From CAYUYM01 sp964449305 (lineage in GTDB: Bacteria > Bacteroidota > Ignavibacteria > SZUA-365 > CAYQST01): DNA of 20,539 bases. Each line of letters begins with the position of its first letter. The first letter of the stretch is position 1. Where the stretch lies: assembly GCA_964449305.1 (NCBI GenBank), contig CAYUYM010000038.1, forward strand, positions 1 to 20,539, written 5' to 3'. The translations under genes and the position numbers were made by a program. The notes beneath the pieces were generated by a model, which did no database searches, was not told the DNA's origin, and saw nothing but the letters and a program-made list of their open reading frames with translations. Positions 1 to 6,924 of this stretch are shown here, one piece after another.

Positions 1-1
1 G

Positions 2-853
2 GATAATGCGTTCCACACACTTGACTATGATGTCATACGCATTGCACGGCATATCGCACAATCAGGCACAGCGCCCGAGTATTTCTCCTTCGAGGATCGA
101 GACAAGCACGATCTGTCTGCCATCGCCCTCGAGGCGGTACAAAAGCGCCTCGATGATTTTACGATGGAGGACATGCTTATCCAGGAATACAACGCGCCTG
201 ACAAATGCTGGAGCCTGTTCTACACTGACTATGCACGGTTCGCGACTGCCTTCGATGCAGAGCGTCGGCGCGCGCTGTTCATCCTTCGCAACAACGGGTC
301 GACACCCTCCCGGGTGACCGTGGCGCCTGCAGTTCCCGATTTCAAACGCGAGCTGACCGAACAGGACAAGAAGCAGGTTTTCAATCGTGACAACAATGCC
401 TGTCTGTGCTGCGGCGCAACACCCTCACGTGGCCGTCGCATTTCCCTTCAGGTGGATCACATCCTGCCCGTGAAATTCGGAGGGCAGACGACTCTTGACA
501 ACTCACAGACCTTGTGCAACGTCTGCAACAACATCAAGGATGTTCAGGAGGTCAATTTCCGCTTCAACAAGACCTCGCTTCCCGCACCCGGCTCGCTGAA
601 CACGTTCAAGATCGCCAACACACGGTGGATCGATGAGATCCTACGCAGAATCGTGAACTTCTTCTATCGATGCCATGCCGTGTACTCCATCGAATGGGAC
701 CTCCGGCCACGGAGCAAACACGGGAAACGCTGGATCGTCACCCTGTACCAGGGGAATGATCCCGCATGGATCCGTGTGCATGAAACGGCAATCGTGGAGT
801 ACTTCCACAACGACATCGGTTACCGGGCTCTCCAGCACATCGACTTCTTCTAG
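2..853 (+). CDS. HNH endonuclease domain protein, 5' end outside the window
   Basis: The reading frame is open from base 2 to the TAG at 851-853, giving 283 visible residues. The first internal ATG is at 164, but the 54 codons before it read like ordinary protein, so the gene probably starts upstream of the window. An HNH nuclease module sits in the middle of the visible part: a Cys pair (CLCCG, about residues 134-137), the core VDHILPVKFGG with the metal-binding His at about 153, the central Asn in LDNSQTLC at about 167, and a second Cys pair (CNVC, about 172-175) that would complete a structural zinc site. The module is followed by about 105 residues I do not recognise. HNH modules cut DNA in restriction, phage, intron and repair enzymes; nothing here says which. 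The protein is not linked to the XhoI-like R-M pair 3.4 kb away, which is on the other strand. Family assignment is firm; biological role is unknown. Confidence 0.8.
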   Translation, partial: DNAFHTLDYDVIRIARHIAQSGTAPEYFSFEDRDKHDLSAIALEAVQKRLDDFTMEDMLIQEYNAPDKCWSLFYTDYARFATAFDAERRRALFILRNNGSTPSRVTVAPAVPDFKRELTEQDKKQVFNRDNNACLCCGATPSRGRRISLQVDHILPVKFGGQTTLDNSQTLCNVCNNIKDVQEVNFRFNKTSLPAPGSLNTFKIANTRWIDEILRRIVNFFYRCHAVYSIEWDLRPRSKHGKRWIVTLYQGNDPAWIRVHETAIVEYFHNDIGYRALQHIDFF

Positions 854-906
854 CCCCTCCCCAAGCCGAACTTGCCGACGTGATGACTTGCCCCGCCCTA
901 CCGACG

Positions 907-935
907 TTGACAATGGCTGTGCGAATGACTAAACT
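907..935 (+). promoter_or_regulatory. sigma70-type promoter for the 981-4008 operon
   Basis: A perfect -35 box TTGACA (907-912) and a -10-like TAAACT (930-935, four of six matches to TATAAT) are separated by exactly 17 bases. The pair lies in the 127-bp gap between the HNH gene and the gene at 981, about 45 bases before its ATG. Placement and spacing are good; activity is inferred. Confidence 0.5.
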
Positions 936-980
936 GGTTCCGTTTCGTCATGTTCACCCCAGGACGGGAGTCTTGCACTG

Positions 981-1601
981 ATGACAGGCAGGAGACAGGA
1001 TTGCAGGGAGCGATGCAGCATCGGCGTTGTGCTCATGATGGCGTGCCTGCTCTGTCCGCTGCCGGGCCGCATGCAGGCGGCGGTGCCGGACGGCGACAGC
1101 ACCGCTTCCACACTGGCGAGGCTGCCCGTCTCCATGGGCGTGCATCAACGCCTCGGCACGCGCTTCGATGCGGGCCTGCAGTATGGTGTGCTGGCTGCAT
1201 CGTTGACGGTCTATGCCGACGACGATTGGTCGCGCCACCGCGGCGTGGCCAAGCTCGGCATGACGCTCTGGCTCTTTCCTGTGCGGCTTCCCATCCCGGT
1301 GGATCCCTTCGTCGCCTTCTCCTTCTGCCAGACCGCACAGGGCCCGGTGGACTACATTCCAGAGAACAGTCGGACGGTGACCGTCGGCGCACGCGTCTTT
1401 ATGCTGCCCTGGCTCGCCCTGCGACCCGAGGTGGGGTGGTCCACCCTCTCATCGAACATCCTCAGCGGGCTTGCTGCACAGGGCCGTGAGACGAATCAGT
1501 CGGTGCAGGAATGGATGCTCGGTGCGTCGGTGGAACTCGATCTTGTCGCACTCCTCGGAGCGTTGCGGAGTGGTCATACACCAGCGGAGCACCTCCCGTG
1601 A
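981..1601 (+). CDS. Small secreted outer-membrane barrel-like protein, function unknown
   Basis: This gene encodes 206 residues. The N-terminus has basic residues followed by a hydrophobic stretch (IGVVLMMACLLCPLPG, residues 14-29) and a signal-peptidase I-like site after MQA or MQAA (33-34). The mature part has alternating short amphipathic strands (for example FDAGLQYGVLAASLTVYA, VTVGARVFMLPWLALRPEVGW and WMLGASVELDLVALLG), as in small outer-membrane beta-barrels. I cannot name a family. The start at 981 is supported by a GGGAG 11 bases upstream and by the promoter at 907-935. The stop overlaps the GTG start of the next gene by 4 bases (GTGA), so the two are probably translationally coupled. 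It is the first gene of a three-gene envelope operon. Confidence 0.65.
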   Translation: MTGRRQDCRERCSIGVVLMMACLLCPLPGRMQAAVPDGDSTASTLARLPVSMGVHQRLGTRFDAGLQYGVLAASLTVYADDDWSRHRGVAKLGMTLWLFPVRLPIPVDPFVAFSFCQTAQGPVDYIPENSRTVTVGARVFMLPWLALRPEVGWSTLSSNILSGLAAQGRETNQSVQEWMLGASVELDLVALLGALRSGHTPAEHLP

Positions 1602-2983
1602 AGCGGCCCGCTCTGCTCCTCGCCGAAGTGATGGCCTTCGCGGCGCTGGTGCTGGCGGCCTGCGACCAGTACACCATGGAGGAACTGCCGCCCCCCGTGC
1701 GATCCACCTGGGCACTCACCATGACCGACACTGCGGGACGCTCCGTCGATGCGACGCTGTCCCTTCTCCTCCAGGAAACAGACGAGGGGCTGCGCACACG
1801 CATTTCCGTTCTTGCATCCGGACGCCTCGACTACGCTGGCGTGACCGTGGAATTCCCACCCTTTCTCAACGCTCTCGATACGTTGGAAAGCCGTGGGCAC
1901 ATGGAGGCGATGTCGTGGGCCAACGGCCTGACGGGAACAGGGTGCTTCCTTGTGTTCGTGAGCGCGCACGGCACCATCTTTGTCATGACCTGGGACGGCC
2001 TCTTCCGCTCCACCGACGGTGGCGCCACATGGCGGTCCGCCGACGCAGCAACAGACCCCGTCCATTCTCTGGCGGAGATGTGTGAGAGTGATTCACGACT
2101 CTTCCTCGCCAACGACAGAACCATCTGGCGTTCCGATGATGATGGCGCATCATGGACCACGGTGCTGACGGAGTCGCGCCAACTGTATGTCGGTTCCATC
2201 GCTGCCGGGCCCGGCGGCCGCGTGTACGCGGGGAACTGGGGGTATTATACCGGCTCACGGGAGTGCCTCCTGCGCAGCGACGATGCCGGCTCGTCATGGA
2301 TCCACATGTCGGTGCCTGGCATCACCATCATCGATCGCCTGCGGGTGGATCCACGTGGCCGGCTCTGGATCGTGGGCCGCCCTGGTGAGCAGTATATGCG
2401 CGAGGATGAGCGGGTGTATGTGTCCGGCGAGGATGGCACCACCTTTCGGCACGTCACCCATTTCACCTCCACCATCCCCTGCCAGTCGGTGGACTTCGCC
2501 TTTGTCGGGCGCGACACGGTGTATGCCGCCACCTTCAAAGAGGCCACGAAAAGCCTCCATCGTTCGGTGGACGGCGGGGAGACGTGGGTCACATTGTGGA
2601 GCGCTCCTGCGGCACGCAACAGCGGCGTCACCATCGTCTGCGAGCGTGATGGGACCATCGACATCGGTGCCGATGGAGTCTACATCTCCTACACCGGCGG
2701 CACATCCTTCTGGGAGCACTCCATGTGGTACAGCTATGCCGCGGCGGCCCTCGGTCGGCAGGTGGCCGACATCGCCCTCGGCCCCGATGGTCGGCTGTGG
2801 GTGGCGAGCAGTGTCCTTCTGCGCCGGGGTGAGGATGGGCGATCGTGGGTGCGCTGCAACGGACGGGTGATGCATGTGTTCGACTACACGATCACGGGCA
2901 ACACCATCCAGGGGAGCGATCTGCGGGCCAGCGAACAGACGCTGGATTCGACGATGGTCACCTTTGTCGGGACACGACGATGA
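1598..2983 (+). CDS. Lipoprotein with seven Asp-box (BNR/sialidase-like) repeats, predicted beta-propeller
   Basis: I start this gene at GTG 1598 and not at the upstream ATG 1511. GTG overlaps the previous stop as GTGA, has GGAG 8-9 bases upstream, and directly gives a lipoprotein signal: KRPALLLAEVMAFAALVLAAC with lipobox LAAC and lipidated Cys22. The product is 461 residues. Seven Asp-box-like motifs follow from about residue 137 to 415: FRSTDGGATW, WRSDDDGASW, LRSDDAGSSW, YVSGEDGTTF, HRSVDGGETW, YISYTGGTSF and LRRGEDGRSW. Seven copies suggest a seven-bladed propeller of the type found in sialidases, VPS10/sortilin domains and plant/cyanobacterial PSII-stability factor HCF136. Asp-boxes are structural, and I see no evident sialidase active site, so no enzymatic role is claimed. 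The protein is likely anchored in the outer membrane or its inner face. Its TGA overlaps the next ATG (ATGA). Confidence 0.8.
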   Translation: MKRPALLLAEVMAFAALVLAACDQYTMEELPPPVRSTWALTMTDTAGRSVDATLSLLLQETDEGLRTRISVLASGRLDYAGVTVEFPPFLNALDTLESRGHMEAMSWANGLTGTGCFLVFVSAHGTIFVMTWDGLFRSTDGGATWRSADAATDPVHSLAEMCESDSRLFLANDRTIWRSDDDGASWTTVLTESRQLYVGSIAAGPGGRVYAGNWGYYTGSRECLLRSDDAGSSWIHMSVPGITIIDRLRVDPRGRLWIVGRPGEQYMREDERVYVSGEDGTTFRHVTHFTSTIPCQSVDFAFVGRDTVYAATFKEATKSLHRSVDGGETWVTLWSAPAARNSGVTIVCERDGTIDIGADGVYISYTGGTSFWEHSMWYSYAAAALGRQVADIALGPDGRLWVASSVLLRRGEDGRSWVRCNGRVMHVFDYTITGNTIQGSDLRASEQTLDSTMVTFVGTRR

Positions 2984-4008
2984 TGGCCGCGCGACACCAT
3001 TCAGCGAGGTTGGACATGATGCATCACAGCAGCATCGTCGATGCCGGGCACGCGTGCGCAGACAGGCGGGACGGACAGGCCGGCACCACCCACTGGCATG
3101 GGATCATCATCGTTCTGGTCCTTCTCATGCTGCCCATGGTGGCCCTGGCCGACGAGGTGTACCTCATCAACGGCTGTGTCTATCGAAACGTGCAGGTGGT
3201 GGATTCGACCGCCACCGTTCTGCGCATCACCTACAATGGCCGGCCGCTCGATCTTCAGCGCTCCATGATCGACCATGTGGTTCATGCTCCGGTCGCAGCC
3301 GGTGCGGCGGCCGTCTACGAGGTGTATTCGCAGACAATGGCCGCCGCCTTTGCAGCGGCGCGCATCCAGCAGACGGACGAGGAGCGACGTCGGGTGGAGG
3401 AGGAACAGCGTCGCGCAGTGGAGCTGCAGGATTCGCTCCACCGGGTGCTGCAGGCGAAGGAGTCGGAGACGAGGCGCATGCAGATGGAGATGGACCGTCG
3501 AGTATCGGCGAAGAACCGGGTGGAGGATTCCCTGGACAGGGCGGGGGTGGTGACATGGGGCACGAGGAACCGTCTGGGTGTGACCATCGGATTCAGTCAC
3601 CCCATGGGGCTCATGGCCGAGTTCGGGTTCCGCTACCAGGTGGTGGCACTGTCGTTCATTTGGTCGGTGTCTGATTCGTGGTCGGCGAAGCCGGAGGAGA
3701 ATCCCACCATCGGTTTCGCTGTGCGCTTCCATCCGATGAAACCCAGGGCGTTGTTCGATCCCTACGTGGGGGTGATGATCGGGTCGGCCTTTGACATTCA
3801 AACCTCGCATCAGGGGCACCCGGAGACCTACAGGGTGGCGTACCTGGGCACACGGTTGTGGATGACGCGTCATGTGGCCCTCACATTCGAGGCCGGCGCA
3901 GCCTTCACCTCGAAGTACCTGAAGTGGCACTACACACGCAACACACTGGTCGAAGGGTGGCGGGAGATCGAGTATCCGTATCTGCGCATCGGCATCGGCA
4001 TCATGTGA
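2980..4008 (+). CDS. Secreted protein with SH3-like N-terminal segment, coiled coil and C-terminal barrel-like domain
   Basis: From ATG 2980, which overlaps the previous TGA by 4 bases, the product is 342 residues. ATG 3016 is an alternative start with GCGAGG 6 bases upstream and gives a more usual signal-peptide length. The hydrophobic core GIIIVLVLLMLPMVALA (41-57) ends in a signal-peptidase I-like ALA site. Residues 58-102 (EVYLINGCVYRNVQVV through SMIDHVV) resemble the short 'xVYLkdGxvyxGxI' beta segments common in secreted proteins of this bacterial group. Residues about 132-187 are very rich in Glu, Arg and Gln in heptad-like order and should form a coiled coil. Residues about 193-342 have alternating strands with Gly and aromatic residues (for example RLGVTIGFSHPMGLMAEFGFRY and PYLRIGIGIM) like a small outer-membrane barrel. 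I do not recognise a named family. A coiled coil plus barrel could span the periplasm from the outer membrane; that is inference. Confidence 0.7.
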   Translation: MMAARHHSARLDMMHHSSIVDAGHACADRRDGQAGTTHWHGIIIVLVLLMLPMVALADEVYLINGCVYRNVQVVDSTATVLRITYNGRPLDLQRSMIDHVVHAPVAAGAAAVYEVYSQTMAAAFAAARIQQTDEERRRVEEEQRRAVELQDSLHRVLQAKESETRRMQMEMDRRVSAKNRVEDSLDRAGVVTWGTRNRLGVTIGFSHPMGLMAEFGFRYQVVALSFIWSVSDSWSAKPEENPTIGFAVRFHPMKPRALFDPYVGVMIGSAFDIQTSHQGHPETYRVAYLGTRLWMTRHVALTFEAGAAFTSKYLKWHYTRNTLVEGWREIEYPYLRIGIGIM

Positions 4009-4039
4009 GGTGGCGGGGAGATGAGGCTGGCGGAAGGAC

Positions 4040-4062
4040 CCACGTGTGAACCGTGAACGTGG
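4040..4062. repeat. Inverted repeat downstream of the 981-4008 operon
   Basis: CCACGT (4040-4045) pairs with ACGTGG (4057-4062) across an 11-base loop. With one bulged C the stem extends to GACC/GGTC. There is no T-tract on either side, so it is at best a weak or factor-assisted terminator for the operon ending at 4008. Confidence 0.4.
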
Positions 4063-4063
4063 T

Positions 4064-4091
4064 CTGGCGCCTGTCACCACGAGGACGCCAG
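4064..4091. repeat. Second inverted repeat downstream of the 981-4008 operon
   Basis: CTGGCG (4064-4069) pairs with CGCCAG (4086-4091) across a 16-base loop, immediately after the previous hairpin. The two lie in tandem between convergent transcription units, where a bidirectional terminator would be expected, but neither has a T-run. Confidence 0.4.
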
Positions 4092-4127
4092 GGGCAGGTT
4101 CTGAGGTTGTGGAGAATAACGCACAAA

Positions 4128-4145
4128 GCCCGCAGGAAATCGCGG
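4128..4145. repeat. 18-bp direct repeat, copy 1 (distal to the R-M genes)
   Basis: GCCCGCAGGAAATCGCGG occurs here and, in the same orientation and without a mismatch, at 6950-6967 inside the 3' end of sdhB. I find no obvious similarity on either side of the two copies. The repeat contains a short dyad, CCGC and GCGG around 8 bases. This copy lies in non-coding sequence beyond the endonuclease stop and marks one end of the R-M insertion. Confidence 0.85.
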
Positions 4146-4189
4146 CAAGGCTCCTGTCAACCCGGGATGTTCATGCCTCAGTTTGCTCA

Positions 4190-4206
4190 GGTTCGTGAGT
4201 CGAACC
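4190..4206. repeat. Short hairpin downstream of the endonuclease gene
   Basis: GGTTCG (4190-4195) and CGAACC (4201-4206) flank a 5-base loop. The hairpin is inside the repeat-bounded segment, 76 bases beyond the endonuclease stop. It has no T-tract. It resembles a tRNA T-arm in outline, but no tRNA surrounds it. Confidence 0.4.
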
Positions 4207-4250
4207 AGATTCGCATGTTGTCCACTCGGAGAAGGTCGGCATCCCGCCAA

Positions 4251-4270
4251 CGATGGGTGACGAACCATCG
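4251..4270 (-). terminator. Hairpin just after the endonuclease stop, possible weak terminator
   Basis: CGATGG (4251-4256) pairs with CCATCG (4265-4270) across 8 bases. It begins 12 bases beyond the endonuclease stop codon (4282-4284), where a terminator would be expected, but no T-tract follows on the minus strand. A role in ending the R-M transcript or protecting its 3' end is only positional inference. Confidence 0.3.
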
Positions 4271-4281
4271 CGCTCTTGATG

Positions 4282-5025
4282 TCACCATTTCATCAGTCTC
4301 GCAGATTCAGCCGCGATGTGCCCTGCCAATGCGGAAACAAATGTCCTGATGCCTGTCATTGCTGACAACTCAGAGTATCTGCCGGTTCTGGCAGAACCCC
4401 GAGGCGATGCGATAAGAGCTGCAGTTGTATAGAGTTGTTCCTTCATCAGCTTCTGGCAAAGCAGGTCATACCTCTGAAGATACGACACTCCTTGAAAGTC
4501 GTTGAATACCGGAAAGTGCGGTGACTCGATTCTGATCTCACGACGGGAACCGGGTGCGTCTACAACAATCATCAACCAGCCAACAAAAGGGCGGGGCTGC
4601 TTCCCGAACGCTTCTTCACGATATGCAGTCCAAAAATCGTGCGCGCTACCAATCGCTTCTTCTGCGCGATTGTTGAAGATGTTGCCAAATGAACCAACCT
4701 GGCTTTTGAACTCGATGTCGGCGATCAGTGCGCCCTTGTGGAGGACCAGCAGGTCCCAGATCTTTGTCGGCCGGAAGTATCCAGGCAGTGTCAACATGGC
4801 CCTGTTCTTATGAATTTCTGCGTGTCGGAGCCCGTTGGCCCGAATGATGTCGAGCGCCAGGTCCACGAAACCGTCCATGTTCTTGCCTGCTGTCACTCCG
4901 GCTCGTTCACCTTGGTCGGTCCTTCCGGACTCAAGCTGCTTCTGCCTGGCAGCCCTTCTGTTCCCCCAAAAGGCCTTGACAGCAATTCGGGCTTTCCTAT
5001 CATAATCAACAAGATCAAGTGCCAT
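4282..5025 (-). CDS. Type II restriction endonuclease, XhoI/PaeR7I family
   Basis: The product has 247 residues, close to the size of XhoI and PaeR7I as I recall them. Family hallmarks I recognise are SGRTDQGERAGVTAGKNMDG (33-52), PGYFRPTKIWDLLVL (81-95), IEFKSQVGSFGNIFNNRAEE (104-123), FWTAYREEAFG (131-141) and ESPHFPVFNDFQGVSYLQRY (167-186). The PD-(D/E)xK catalytic core is visible as D91, then E105-F-K107. By family the enzyme should recognise CTCGAG and cut both strands; this prediction rests on family resemblance. Its ATG directly abuts the methyltransferase TGA (TGAATG, no gap), so it is probably translated by coupling, which would keep endonuclease below methyltransferase. No control (C) protein gene is present. 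Full length, no visible lesion. Confidence 0.9.
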   Translation of the reverse strand: MALDLVDYDRKARIAVKAFWGNRRAARQKQLESGRTDQGERAGVTAGKNMDGFVDLALDIIRANGLRHAEIHKNRAMLTLPGYFRPTKIWDLLVLHKGALIADIEFKSQVGSFGNIFNNRAEEAIGSAHDFWTAYREEAFGKQPRPFVGWLMIVVDAPGSRREIRIESPHFPVFNDFQGVSYLQRYDLLCQKLMKEQLYTTAALIASPRGSARTGRYSELSAMTGIRTFVSALAGHIAAESARLMKW

Positions 5026-6765
5026 TCAGTCTCCGCTGTCACCAAGGGAAAACTGTTCTTCGGCGTCAATTCCATAGAGTTGATGGACGGCATGATTGCA
5101 GGCGTTCACATCCCTTTTCATTGCAGCATCCACCAAGTCCAATCTCAACGGTGCAGGGACGCTGGCCCAGGCAGGAATGCGGATACGGCGCAGGTATTGC
5201 GCTTGGAATCGAAGAAAGCCTCCGCGCATTTTCGTTGAATAGGTTGTGATAAACAAACGTGTCACCGATGAGAGCAACACTGCCTGTAATGCGCGCAGGT
5301 CCCACTCCTTGGAAGTCACGTAGTACAGGTTGTGATGTGGATACAGCTTCCCACCCTCATACACGATGTTGGCTTCGCCCTTGATGTCGGGAATCAGCAG
5401 CTTCGGGCGCATCGCCAGTTCTGGATGTATACGGTCGATTGTGCGGTACCATCTGCTCGGAAATTTTCGAGCGCAATGGCGTCCGGCAATGGCAGCACGA
5501 CGCGCTTCCAGATAGGCGAAAAGCCGCGGATAATCCCGCAGATCAACAAGCCTGCCATCGTCGGTGAAAGGGTTGATGATGCCCTGTCCACGCCATTGCA
5601 CTTCACCGGTGAGGATGTCTTTTGTCGTCACCAAAGGCAGCTTTCGGTCTGGCTCGACATCAAGTGAAGCAAAATCTCCAATGAAGGCATCATCGGCACC
5701 GGTCGCCACCCCGATGCCCACCTTGCAACCAACTGCCTCCAATTGCGGATATTGGGCTTCGAGACGACGTATCAAAGACGTCTGGTCCAGGGATTCGAGC
5801 AGCCACGGCTCTGCGCCATTGGTGATGCGAGGAAGCTCACGAACGAGCCCGCAATCGGCCGGCAGCTCCTGAGCATTCAGTGCAGTGGACAGCTTCGCCA
5901 ATGAGTCGCGGTGTATCGTGGGGCGATGAGCAACCCGGGTTGGCCCGGGAGCATCCCTGGAAATGACAATGATGGCCGGGTAGGCGATGACGGTGGATTG
6001 AAAAGCGGGCGTGTCCACCATGTCAACATAGGTCCTCACCGTGAATTGTTGGGCCACCAGTCGGCGCAACGGGCCGCCATAGCGGTTCTTCATCCATCGA
6101 TCTGCACAGATGAGCCCCATCCTCCCGCTCTGCACCAGCAGTGACAATGATCTCTCGATGAACGGGACATAGAGGTCCGCTCGGTCGAACATTGTCTTGT
6201 AGCGGGCGCGGTACTCTTGAAGCAGGGGGGCGGGGATCAACTCCTGGCGTACATACGGAGGATTGCCGACTACGAAGTCGAACCGGCCATCAATGGGTGT
6301 CAGGAGAAAATCTCCGTTCGTCAGCCATCGGTTCGCAAGTGCCTCTGCGGCTTGCTCGTCCATCAGTGTACGCATCAGCAGTTCGATCACATCCGCCTTG
6401 GTGGCAGCAAACGTCTCACGATGCATCTCAACGGCGCGGATTGTATCGCCCAATTCAGCAACAACGGAACGGGATCGGGGTGATTTCTCCCATGCCGCCA
6501 GCAACCTGCCGATGGCCGGCAGGAGAAAGGCCCCATTGCCCGATGATGGTTCCAACAGCCGTTTCCCACTCAGGTGCTTATCAGGAGTGTAACCGACAAG
6601 GTCAAGGATGAACTCAACCACTTCTGTTCGAGTGAAGACGGCACCACGGGAACCGCTTTCTGGCTCTGATGAAAGCGCTTCGATGGCAGCGGCAACTGAA
6701 GGTGCGAAGGGGCAGGCCGATGCACCAAAGAGATCCAAGTTCAATTGCCCTGAGCTGATGATCAT
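5026..6765 (-). CDS. Type II N6-adenine DNA methyltransferase, partner of the XhoI-like endonuclease
   Basis: From ATG 6765 the product is 579 residues. The open frame extends to ATG 6870, but that codon lies at the edge of the sdh terminator hairpin, so I prefer 6765. The order of motifs is that of gamma-class, TaqI-like enzymes: a helix near TRTEVVEFILDLVGYTP (45-61), AdoMet motif I LLEPSSGNGAFLLPAI (70-85), acidic motif II AVEMHRE (111-117), and catalytic motif IV FDFVVGNPPYVRQE (162-175). NPPY marks an exocyclic-amino methylase, here most likely adenine N6. The C-terminal half, including FLRFQAQYLRRIRIP, matches the TaqI-type target-recognition region. It should protect CTCGAG from the partner nuclease. 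The gene follows sdhB on the same strand but is separated from it by a terminator, so it probably has its own promoter, which I could not identify with confidence. Confidence 0.88.
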   Translation of the reverse strand: MIISSGQLNLDLFGASACPFAPSVAAAIEALSSEPESGSRGAVFTRTEVVEFILDLVGYTPDKHLSGKRLLEPSSGNGAFLLPAIGRLLAAWEKSPRSRSVVAELGDTIRAVEMHRETFAATKADVIELLMRTLMDEQAAEALANRWLTNGDFLLTPIDGRFDFVVGNPPYVRQELIPAPLLQEYRARYKTMFDRADLYVPFIERSLSLLVQSGRMGLICADRWMKNRYGGPLRRLVAQQFTVRTYVDMVDTPAFQSTVIAYPAIIVISRDAPGPTRVAHRPTIHRDSLAKLSTALNAQELPADCGLVRELPRITNGAEPWLLESLDQTSLIRRLEAQYPQLEAVGCKVGIGVATGADDAFIGDFASLDVEPDRKLPLVTTKDILTGEVQWRGQGIINPFTDDGRLVDLRDYPRLFAYLEARRAAIAGRHCARKFPSRWYRTIDRIHPELAMRPKLLIPDIKGEANIVYEGGKLYPHHNLYYVTSKEWDLRALQAVLLSSVTRLFITTYSTKMRGGFLRFQAQYLRRIRIPAWASVPAPLRLDLVDAAMKRDVNACNHAVHQLYGIDAEEQFSLGDSGD

Positions 6766-6772
6766 CCTCCTT
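6766..6772 (-). promoter_or_regulatory. Shine-Dalgarno AAGGAGG directly abutting the methyltransferase ATG
   Basis: On the minus strand AAGGAGG is followed immediately by ATGATCATC with zero spacing. The motif is a near-perfect anti-16S match, but the usual gap is 5-9 bases, and no ATG, GTG or TTG lies in that range downstream; the next is TTG 21 bases away. Either initiation at 6765 is weak or the true start is upstream. Confidence 0.5.
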
Positions 6773-6842
6773 ATTGTGTGTGAACCTGCGGATCCTGTTC
6801 CACCCGCTGTCTTGGTACGACGAATCCAGTCACCAATCAAGA

Positions 6843-6882
6843 TGCAAAAATGGTTCACAGCTCGCGCCATGAACCATTTGCA
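6843..6882 (-). terminator. Intrinsic terminator of the sdhCAB operon
   Basis: A perfect 10-bp stem (6848-6857 with 6870-6879) encloses a 12-base loop. On the minus strand it is followed by a run of five T. Outer TGC/GCA bases (6843-6845, 6880-6882) extend the stem with a two-base bulge. It starts about 43 bases after the sdhB stop and precedes the R-M genes, so it separates sdh transcription from them. Confidence 0.7.
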
Positions 6883-6924
6883 TTCGTCTGAGTGTCAGGC
6901 ACCGGGCGACGCCGATGCTGTCGA

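Noticed and set aside
1511..1597. Upstream ATG start at 1511 for the Asp-box lipoprotein
   Set aside because: It would put 29 residues before the lipoprotein signal and overlap the previous gene by 91 bases; GTG 1598 gives a direct signal peptide, a ribosome binding site and a GTGA overlap.
1598..2983. Calling the Asp-box protein a sialidase
   Set aside because: Asp-boxes are structural and shared by many propellers; I see no arginine triad or other sialidase active-site pattern.
4190..4206. T-arm-like GGTTCG...CGAACC as part of a tRNA
   Set aside because: No acceptor, D or anticodon stems could be found around it on either strand.
4053..4349. 98-codon open frame on + strand between the coiled-coil gene and the endonuclease
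   Set aside because: Runs into the endonuclease gene antisense, contains the hairpins and a direct repeat copy, and has no domain or good ribosome binding site.
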